The position numbers and the translations under genes are program-made. Below the pieces are notes generated by a model. It saw only the letters and a program-made list of their open reading frames with translations. It searched no databases and was not told the DNA's origin. From contig CM024755.1 of assembly GCA_014218235.1 (NCBI GenBank), positions 102,466,948 to 102,530,947 of the forward strand: a stretch of DNA of 64,000 nucleotides, read 5' to 3'. Shown here in pieces: positions 56,071-64,000 of this stretch. Source of the stretch: Colocasia esculenta. Lineage: Eukaryota > Streptophyta > Magnoliopsida > Alismatales > Araceae. Every line of letters starts with the position of its first letter. Within the stretch, counting starts at the first letter, position 1.

Positions 56071-57192
56071 TTAGGACTTGGATAAAGAGCTAGGTAGGTA
56101 CAGGGAACGAGGGACTTGATCTAAGAAAGGCTGGAGAAGATTCCACAGCTTCTTCTCATTATTAGGGAAGAAATTTTCAAAGAGACTAGCATCAATTTTA
56201 TAGGTGGGGCCTATCTGAGGGAGTTTCCTATAAGAATTTAGATGACGGTTGTGGAACCAGGTGCGCCTCTTATAATAGTGACTACGACCCAGAAGAGTTT
56301 TGAGAGGGACAAATTTCCCATGGGTTGCTAAATGAAGAAAGTCATGCATAGTGATATTCCAATGCAGTCCTTGATGAATTGCAGCTTCCTTGGCTTGATA
56401 ATAGATTAAGTACCTATGCTTCCATTTATGAGCAATAGACTTCCAAAGAGTCTCATGACCTTTGCAGAGATACTCAGCCACTGAGATCTTCAACTTTTCA
56501 CAATCGGAATGGTCTTTAGGATATGCAGCTGCCCATTGATCCTCTATGAATCTCTCAGACTCAGCAAAACAAATCTGAAAGTCTAACATGTGCTGCGAAT
56601 TCTTAGGTGCTTGCATGAGGGCAAACGTATGAAAAGATAATTTCATATTATACTTGATCCTCAACCTGGTAGCTATTCGGATGTGCCTGTTGAAAATAAG
56701 CTGAGCAAAATCTTTTCTTGCAGATATGGCACCAACTAAGCTTGGGTACAAGCCAGAAGATAATCCAACAGTCATGGAGGGGGAAATCTATCTCTGACCT
56801 CTTAAAATGTTTTCCCATTGGCCTTTGTTGACATCAGGCAGTCCCAATCTGAATCTGGCAAGGTTGAATTCCTTCATCTTAGTGTACTTGGCCTGAGAGT
56901 CTCTAATGAGGTTGCCAAACATGTCATAGAACCTAATATTCAGGTGAAGATGAAGATCCATGAATTGGTTCCTAGATTAGGTTTGCTGGTATTTGGTGGC
57001 TTCACCAAGATAGATTTCAAGAAATTCTTTGGAATTCAAATTGTGGCTTTTCTGAGAGATCAGTTGGAGATCAGCCAACAATACTTGTGATGTATGAAGG
57101 AGAGATGGAAGCCAGTCCTCAAAGGTGAAACCTGGCATTTCATGGACTTCAAGGAATGCCTTGATGGACAGGAAGTCCCTGAACAAGTTCAT
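56071..57192 (-). pseudogene. Unrecognised ORF4 of element D
   Basis: One minus-strand frame of 373 codons starts MNLFRDFLSIKAFLEVHEMP and ends at 56071. It is broken only by two in-frame stops, at about 56977 and 56794. The last 234 codons are open, from MTVGLSSGLYPSLVGAIS. The composition is that of a folded protein: mixed, rich in aromatic and basic residues, with no low complexity (for example HKWKHRYLIYYQAKEAA and HYYKRRTWFHNRHL). I do not recognise a domain. Elements A and B show no such gene. It lies between the proline-rich tail of ORF3 and the polypurine tract, so it may be the lost C-terminal half of ORF3 or a captured gene. Confidence 0.6.
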
Positions 57193-57330
57193 GTGATGTT
57201 ATGAATGGCAGATAAATGCATACCAAAAAGGAGGAAGTAATTTGGCAAGGTTCTTTTTAGCATGCGCTCACCTTTAGATGAAAGTAGTACACTAGGTACT
57301 ATTTTGACAATGAGAGGGTGGATCTACCTG

Positions 57331-59379
57331 CTAGAGGAGTGGATGCAGTAGAAAGAGAAGAAAGAAACTAGGAGGTTGGATTTGGAGAGTGAGTCTGGTT
57401 GCCGGAAATGGTTTGAAATAGTATTTTAGAGGATAGATGGAAAACTTGACATTATCAAAGGCAATTGGCTGATCCTCTGGAAGAGATGTAGAGGGAGGAC
57501 GATCAGATGAGGTAGGAGGTGGAGGTTGTTGTTGTTGTGGTGCATCAACAGAAGGAGCTGGAGGAGTGAGAGCAGTGGGGGAAGTTGGTTGAGATGAGGA
57601 TGTAGGTGGTTGTTCTGGTTCAAGAGGAGCAGGAGCAGAGGAAATAGTAGGAGCAGGAGGAGTTGGTCCAGGTGGAGGAGGAGAGGAAATGGTCAAGGGG
57701 TTGGAGGACACAGGATGACCATTCTTATGGAGTCTTCTTCTAACCTTCCCCATAAAGGTCTTGACTTTGGATCTGGCATCTTCCTCTAAACCTGGAGACT
57801 CTAGGGGCCTCTTAAGCCTAGACTCCTGCTACTGATGTTGCTCTGACTCAACTGCTACTAAAGATTGTTGTTGCTGCTTAGGCTTCTACTGATCTTCCAC
57901 AATTGCTATTGAGGGCTGCTCTGGCTCAGGCTGCTGCTACTCTTGGTCATGTTTCTGTTGCACTTGAGCTTCTTGTGCTTCATGTTGCTGCTGAGCTGGT
58001 GGTTGCTGCTCTTTTGGATGAGAAGATGGTGGTCCAGAAGGCTGCTTGGTGCCCTGTTAGCACACTAACTGAAGCAATAGGCCCTTCATCTGCTGGACCT
58101 TCTCAGCCATGACATCAAATTTGGCATTAATAAATTCAACTTACATATGTAGGACTGACAAGCTCTCAAGCTCTCTTGTTGCTTTGTCAGTAGATCCATG
58201 ATCATATTCATATGATTACTACTCTCCCCCTGAGACCTAGGCCGAGTCTCAAAATGAGAAGGGGAGGAATGATGTTGTACTTCTTCAAATTCTTGCATGA
58301 CAAGAGTAGATCTAGGAAAATCATCTTGTTCTTGTGCTACTCCCTTACCTCTTAGATCTCTTGGTACCTGATTTATGGTGTCTTCTGGTGCATCATGTTC
58401 TGGAGATGAAGCAGAAACTTGTTCTTGATGAAATTGCTCTTGTTCTAGCTGAATCCCTTGTTGCTCTTCTTCATGTTACTGTACTTGATGATCCTGAGTA
58501 GAGGCTTCTCCTCTATCTTCTCTAACTTCAGCTTCTTGCTGACTGGCAAGAATGGAAGAGGAATCCTGTGCTTCATCAGGAAACATCACATGGGTGCACT
58601 GGGGCACTGAATCTTTAACCCATAAATTTTGACTTCTATTTTCCAAAAAGTAGTGACTTCTTCTTAATGTAGACAAGCCAATCTTTTCTTTTACTCCCAC
58701 AGAAATTTCACCACTAAGGTCCACTGAGAATCTCTTAAAAATCAAGGTAAGCAGTGGTCCATAAGGAAGGGACTCCTGCAAATTTTTGGATGCTATCATC
58801 TTTTCGAAAATAACTGCAGGCAGGTTGACCCTATGTCTCTGAATAGCCCAAAACAATAAACTACCATCCCTGGTAGTTATGGAAGAATGGGTCTCGGCCC
58901 TTGGTGTGATTATATTTTTAATGACTGAATGGATGATCCTCTTTTTTGCAGACAACTCATTGACTAACAAACCTTTCTTGCTTACTATCCCCAGACTTCC
59001 AATGATGCCCATTTTCTGTTTATCCATAGGGACTATCTCACTAAGCTTATGCCCGGAGTTCGGAAATCCAAAAGTTACACTAGAAAATCTTTAGAAAATG
59101 TAACTTTGGTGCCTTTCACATAGCCTGTCACTGAATTCTCTGAGGAGACTTGAAGGGTGACAAAGAAAGCCTTAAGGGCATTCTCAACTATGGGTTCAGA
59201 AATCTGACACAGTCTAGTCCAACCCATCGTAGCTAGGGTTTCTTCTACCCATACTAAGCTACCATGTAACTGAGAGAAATCTACAACCTTCCCTGGACAG
59301 ATGGAAAACATAGTAGAGGATAAGCATTGGAGCTGTTCAGGAGTGAACTGAGTTCCTTCCGAGCCCTAGATGATGCCAT
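57331..59379 (-). pseudogene. ORF3 of element D, decayed
   Basis: The probable start is the ATG at 59379 (MASSRAR), with a shift soon after. Readable parts are 59311-59075 (FSQLHGSLVWVEETLATMGW), 59027-58476 (KKRIIHSVIKNIITPRAET, LPYGPLLTLIFKRFSVDL) and a glutamine- and proline-rich tail (58475-57331), including an open stretch of 140 codons, MGKVRRRLHKNGHPVSS. The order of N-terminal domain, core with IITPR then LPYGPLLT, and low-complexity tail parallels ORF3 of A (IITPQGGG, LPYATHLT). It is therefore a diverged member of the same plant-transposon-protein family. Several stops make it non-functional. Confidence 0.68.
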
Positions 59380-59954
59380 CTAGACAGAAGGAGATGGAGA
59401 AGACTTAGGAGACTGTCAAAGGAGTGAAAGAAATGCAGTTTAGAATTCAAAGATCTTACCTTTCTTCAGAGAAAATGAGAGCTTTGGAGTTGCTCTGAAG
59501 ACGGTTGCCGAAGAAGATGAACAGTGTACGTGGGAAGAGGAAGTAGATGACAGGAGAGTCAGAGACAGAGTTTGAAAGGGTGCTTTGGAAAGGGGAATGG
59601 ATGTTCTAATATAAAAGTTAGAGTCGTAACTACCCAAGGATGAGGAGATGAATAGTGGGGATTAAAGAGAAGTACCATTACGTAATAAATACTCTTTTAA
59701 ATTTAAAAATTATTACCATTTATTATATTAATTTAATGAAAGCATTTATACAAACTCCGACTATAAACAGTCAAATTTTTACATCCGACTTATAAAAGTC
59801 ATAGAGCACACTTCCCTCATCATGAGTCATGGTAGACTATGACTTTGAGAAGTCGTAGTCTCCACTCCGACTTCATGAGTCGTAGTACTGGGACTTGGAG
59901 AATTTCACAGTAAGTTCTTAACATCCAATTCAAACATGAAATTTTCACAGTGAT
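59380..59954 (-). other. Pol-ORF3 spacer of element D
   Basis: Short compared with A and B, and without the hairpin block those share. It contains four GACT...AGTC dyads (59759-59882). Nothing else is seen. Confidence 0.6.
59759..59882 (-). promoter_or_regulatory. Paired GACTT...AAGTC dyads upstream of ORF3 (D)
   Basis: Four dyads with centres at 59765.5, 59793.5, 59847.5 and 59875 form two pairs, with members about 28 bp apart and pairs 82 bp apart. The third has an 11-bp stem with one G-T mismatch. The same motif is found in the LTR of D, not in A or B. Confidence 0.6.
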
Positions 59955-61671
59955 TTAATCAGGATTGCACATACCTATTTCTCTTCTAATAGATGTAAAT
60001 CTATCCTCAGGAAGAGGTTTGGTAAAAATATCAGCAAGTTGATTTTCTGTAAAGACAAACTCAAGTAAAATATCACTGTTACTTACATGGTCTCTGATGA
60101 AGTGATGTTTAACCTCAATATGCTTTGTCCTTGAATGCTGGATAGGATTTTTGGTCAGATTAATTGTGCTTGTATTGTCACACAACATTGGAATTTCTTG
60201 AAGTATGTGACCATAGTCTTCCAATTGGTGTTTGATCCACAGTAGTTGAGTACAACAACTTCCAGCTGCAATGTATTCTGCTTTTGTTGTGGATAATGCC
60301 ACTAAATTCTGCTTTCTGGAAGACCAAGAAATTAAGCAACCTACAAGTATTTGGCAAGTACCACAGGTACTTTTTCTATCTATTTTGCATCCAACATAGT
60401 TAGTATCACTATATCCAATTAATTTGAAATTAGAACATCTGGGATACCATAAACCTAATTTACTTGTGTTTATAAGATATCTAAAAATTGTTTTAACAGC
60501 ATGAACATGTGATTCTTTAGGATCAACTTGAAATCTTGCACACAAACATACACTGAACATTATATCTAATCTACTAGCAGTAAGATAGAGTAGTGATCCT
60601 ATCATGCCTCTATAGACTTTTTGATCTACCTTCTTGCCAAGTGGATCACTATCTAACTTAATTCCAAAGCTCATGGGTGTTCCTAAGGGCTTACACTTGT
60701 CAAAGCCATATTTAGAAAGTGGATCCGAAATATACTTGGTTTGACAAATGTGAGTACCTTCCTTGGTCTCTTTGATTTGCAACCCAAGAAAGTAATTAAG
60801 CTCATCCATCATGCTCATTTCAAACTCACTTTGCGTAAGTTTCTCAAAGAATTTACAAAGTGATTCATTAGTAGAGCCAAAATAATATCATCAACATATA
60901 TTTGAACTATTAAGATTCCTTCTGAAAACTTCTTAATAAATAGTGTGCTATCTACGTTACCTCTTGTGAAATCATGTGATATAAGATAAGCACTTAATCT
61001 TTCATACCACACTCTTGGAGCTTGTTTCAGACCATATAGTGCTTTCTTTAAACAGAAAACATGATTTGGATTTTTAGTACCTTCAAAACCTGGTGGTTGC
61101 TCAACATAAACTTCTACATTTATAAAGCCATTTAGAAAAGCACTTTTAACATCCATTTGGAATAAATTGATGTTGAGGGAGGATGCATATGCTAATAAAA
61201 TTCTAATTAACTCTAATCTAGCTACTGGTGCATAAGTTTCATAAAAAATAATGCCTTCCTCTTGGGAATATCCTTGTGCTACAAGTCTGACCTTGTTCCT
61301 GGTTATTACTCCTGATTCATCCATTTTGTTTTTGAAGACCCATCTGGTCCCAATAACTGGATGGTCAGAAGGTTTAGGAACAAGAGTCCAAATCTGGCTA
61401 TGTTGGAATGATTAAGTTCCTCTTGCATAGCAAGGATCCAAGATTCATCAGTCAGTGCATCATTGATTGTCCTAGGCTCAATTTGAGATACAAAAGTAGA
61501 AAAATCACAAGAAATATTCATACCTCTTGTTCTTACCCTATCTTGAGGATCACCTATAATGTTTTCTCTTGGATGATCTCTGTGATACCTCAATTCTCTA
61601 GGCAGTCCTTCTTGTTGTTCTTCTTGCTGTTGAAGTTCTTCTAGTGGAGGATCTTCCTTTTCTTCTTTCAA
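59955..61671 (-). pseudogene. pol: Element D pol: RT and RNase H
   Basis: RT starts from ALTDESWILAMQEELNHS, continues through DESGVITRNKVRLVAQGYSQ, FQMDVKSAFLNGF and QAPRVWYERLSAYL and carries an intact YVDD (IVQIYVDDII, near 60890). Frames shift near 61390 and 60850. RNase H is an open 287-codon stretch, but two catalytic sites are altered: YSDTNYVGC has Asn for the second Asp, and STTKAEY has Lys for Glu. Both are G-to-A-type changes. It ends TKPLPEDRFTSIRREIG at 59955. Confidence 0.92.
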
Positions 61672-62355
61672 GAGATGTTTTCTCTAGATCCTTGCACAGA
61701 TCTTCAACACAATCTTATTCTTCTTCTATTCTCTTAATAGAAGGGTTGGTCTCATCAAATAATATATGCACTATTTGTTCTATGGTTAAAGTTCTTCTAT
61801 TAAATACTTTATATCCTCTACGTTTTGAAATATATCCTAATAGAAATCCTACATCACTTTTAGCATCTAACTTTCCTAAATTATCTTTACCATTATTCAA
61901 AATGAAACACGTACAACCAAAAGGTCGAAGATGACTGATGTTGGACTTCTTTTTTTTGTAAAGCTCATTTGAGGTCTTCTTTAGAATTGGTCTAATCATG
62001 CACCTGTTGATGATGTAGCAGGCTGTGTTGACTGCTTCTGCCCAAAAATACCTTGGTAAATTTTACTCTGTGAGCGTAGTTTTGGCCATGTCTAGTAGTG
62101 TTCTATTCTTTCTTTCTGCTACTCCATTCTGTTGAGGTGTTCTTGGTGCAGAAAAATTATGTTCAATTCCATTTTCTTCACAGAACTTCATGAATTATTC
62201 ATTCTTGAATTCTCCACCATGATCAGATCTGATATTGATAATCTGAAACTTCTGATTCTTTTGTACTACTTTGCTGAACTTCAGAAAGGCTGAAAAGGTT
62301 TGTGGTTTGGCTTCTAGGAAAGACACCCAAGTATATCTGGAGTAGTCATCCACTA
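61672..62355 (-). pseudogene. pol: Element D pol: integrase core
   Basis: Broken frames read SDHGGEF (second catalytic Asp, about 62213-62230), NGVAERKNRTLL (third acid, about 62110-62140), FWAEAVNTACYIINR and then the open stretch MIRPILKKTSNELYKKKK to FDETNPSIKRIEEE. At least two in-frame stops lie at about 62065 and 62195. Confidence 0.87.
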
Positions 62356-62995
62356 TTACATAGCCATATATACCTTTCCTCCAAGACTAACTGTTCTTAT
62401 AGGTCCAAACAAATCCATATGAATTAGTTCCAAAGGCTTGGAAGTTATGACCATTGTTTTGGACTGAAATGATGTCTTCGTTTGCTTCCCTTTTGCACAG
62501 GCTGTACATATTGTAGACTTCTTCAATTTCTTCTTCGGAACACCTTCAACCAAATCATGCTTAATCAATTTTTTGATTACTGAAGTGCTTGCATGGCCCA
62601 ATCTTCTGTGCCACAATTCAGATTCTTCACTCTTAGTGGTTGCAAGATATAAATTCACTTCTTTTAATTCTGCTAACTATAAGGTATATAAATTCTTTAC
62701 TCTTTGAGCTTCGAACACTATTTTTCCATCCTTTTCAATAATGCACTTGTCATTCTGAAATCTTACTAAATGACCCTTATCACATAGTTGACTGATACTA
62801 ATGAGGTTGTGCTTCAATCCTTCTACATACATGACATCTTCAATCAAATTCTTTTCTCTTGTTCCTACTGTCCCACATTCTAAGACTTTTCTTTTACCAT
62901 TATCTCCATAAGTGACCTGACCACTTTCATCTCTGAAGCTTGTAAACAACTTCCTATCACCTGTCATATGCCTTAATCACCCACTATCCAAATAC
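62356..62995 (-). pseudogene. pol: Element D pol: protease and integrase zinc domain
   Basis: The protease reads KWYLDSG, a stop, then RHMTGDRKLFTSF, so the active-site Asp is present but the next residue (normally Cys) is a stop. A TAG-type stop at about 62677 separates it from the zinc domain with LWHRRLGHAST and CTACAKGKQTK. The first catalytic Asp of integrase is in LIHMDLFGP, at the end of this part. Confidence 0.9.
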
Positions 62996-63051
62996 CATTT
63001 GGATGCTCTCAAACGACCCTGCAAATAAATTTAAGTTGTAACTTTTGGTAC

Positions 63052-64000
63052 CTAAATTTTCTTGGGTCCTTGATGGTTAGTCTTAGGAATCCAGTGCAAA
63101 TGTCTAGTAGTGCATGTGCTGACAGTGTGTCCTAATTGATTATAGTGACTACAACATAAATCAAAAGCATTCTTAATGTGTGTAGTGTTATTAAATTTCT
63201 GTTTTTGTTTATAAACATACTGGTTAACCTTTTTAGGATTCTTAATTCCTTTTTCTTTAACAAAATGGGGAGTTGGATATATTTTAGGATGCACAATATT
63301 TTCTTCATCAAGTGGAGGTGTGCATTCTACTCTATACTTTTTTTTACCCATCCTAGAGCGTTTTTATCTAATAAACAAGGGTGTTTTACAGTTATATATT
63401 TTCTCTATAGTAGCTCTTATGTAGTTATTTTCTTCTTGTAATTTTTCTTCATCTTTTAGTTCTTTTAAATTTGATTCTATTTGCATAATTTTATTGTTTT
63501 TATTTTTCAAGTCTTCACACAATAATTCATTTGCTCTTTTAGTTTCATTTAATCTTTGTCCTAACCTTTATGCTTCATTTTTTAGGAAGGTGTTAGCCTT
63601 TTCTTGGTTTAGCAAATTTAATTTAATGATTTTTATTTGCTTGACTACTATTTTATATTTTTCATATAATTCATTGAAGGCATCTTCAAGACTATCAAAA
63701 TCAGATTCAGAACAAGAAGTAAAAGATGTTTCAGAATTTACCTGATCGAGTCCTGCCATGAGGGCTAGATTTGCCTTCCCTTCTTCTTTAGATTCTGAAC
63801 TTGAAGAGTATGATGTTACCATTGCCTTTTTCTTATATTTTCTAGACTTCTTTTCTTTTCCTTTCTTCTTATCGGATCTTTCTGCTTGATCCTTCTTCTT
63901 TAGCTTAGGACATTCAAATTTGTAATGTCTTGGTTGATTGCATTCGTAGTAGGTTGGTTCCTTCTTCTTATCTTTCTTGAAGAATCTTTTGGGGCCAAAC
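63052..64000 (-). pseudogene. gag: Element D gag, C-terminal part
   Basis: From the window edge the zinc knuckle reads YYECNQPRHYKFEC, with Tyr in place of the first Cys and Arg in place of Gly, as in element A. Then come a lysine-rich stretch, an acidic-serine part (open stretch 63822-63568: MVTSYSSSSESKEEG) with a coiled coil, stops near 63567 and 63370, and a linker (63351-63052). The linker has a second, degenerate zinc-knuckle motif, CSHYNQLGHTVSTC, where the second Cys is Tyr. The N-terminal capsid domain is outside the window. Confidence 0.85.

Larger units (their letters stand above)
53821..64000 (-). mobile_element. Copia element D, SIRE/Maximus type, 5' end outside window
   Basis: Minus-strand order from 64000: gag zinc knuckle, protease, integrase, RT, RNase H, spacer, ORF3, ORF4, polypurine tract, 3' LTR. 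It shares the lineage landmark (C-tract plus TTCTAG) with A and B but differs in LTR, spacer and ORF3 sequence. Stops and frameshifts are common. Its 5' LTR and most of gag are beyond the window. Confidence 0.9.

Overview
This window looks like repeat-rich plant nuclear DNA, most likely from a eudicot, in a draft assembly with one 100-N gap at 20357-20456. I find no host gene, tRNA or rRNA. Nearly every base belongs to nested retrotransposons. The plant assignment rests on SIRE/Maximus-type Ty1/copia elements (gag, pol and a third ORF of the plant-transposon-protein type), Del/Tekay-like gypsy chromoviruses, a plant L1-type LINE with a C-terminal RNase H, and initiator-Met tRNA primer sites (TGGTATCAGAGC).

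Layout. Positions 1-16235 hold copia element A (plus strand; the left LTR is cut by the window edge). Its integrase is split by a minus-strand 5'-truncated LINE (3873-5348), and its ORF3 is split eight codons before the stop by a gypsy solo LTR (11595-14559, TSD AGTTG). A itself sits in a plus-strand gypsy LTR (family E) that resumes at 16236-17736. That LTR is cut by a minus-strand family-E LTR (17737 to the gap). From 20457 to 30402 is copia element B (minus strand; its 3' LTR is lost in the gap). B cuts the reverse transcriptase of a family-E gypsy element whose pol, gag, primer site and 5' LTR occupy 30403 to about 35490. Another gypsy RT/RNase H scrap follows (35701-36020). It is cut by a family-F LTR (from 36021), which carries three insertions: a second family-F LTR (37266-43605, TSD AACTC, internally duplicated), a non-autonomous LARD-like element C (44104-53697, 3-kb LTRs, non-coding interior, TSD CATCT/CGTCT) and copia element D (53821 to beyond 64000, minus strand).

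The most interesting signal is not a gene. Each LTR family carries its own array of short dyad motifs at regular spacing. Elements A and B share GTGTCGACAC. In the U3 of both, six pairs of this motif (partners about 21 bp apart, pairs about 74 bp apart) end 118-119 bp upstream of the TATA box, although the spacer sequences between motifs differ. The same motif recurs on a 21-22 bp lattice about 240 bp upstream of the ORF3 start in both elements, which suggests that genomic transcription and ORF3 transcription share a cis-regulatory module. Element D shows the same arrangement with a different dyad (GACTT...AAGTC). Families F and C use GTCGCGAC at 17-18 or 21-22 bp, and family E uses TTGACGGCAA-like dyads at about 16 bp.

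Other points: a 35-nt hairpin inside a conserved non-coding block between pol and ORF3 of A and B; an unrecognised 373-codon ORF4 at the 3' end of D; and two intron-like GT-AG segments whose removal restores the gag frame of the gypsy element. Most coding regions are decayed. A and D carry G-to-A-type changes at catalytic and zinc-binding codons. B is broken mainly by single-base deletions, mostly in short homopolymer runs, so it is either young or carries assembly errors.
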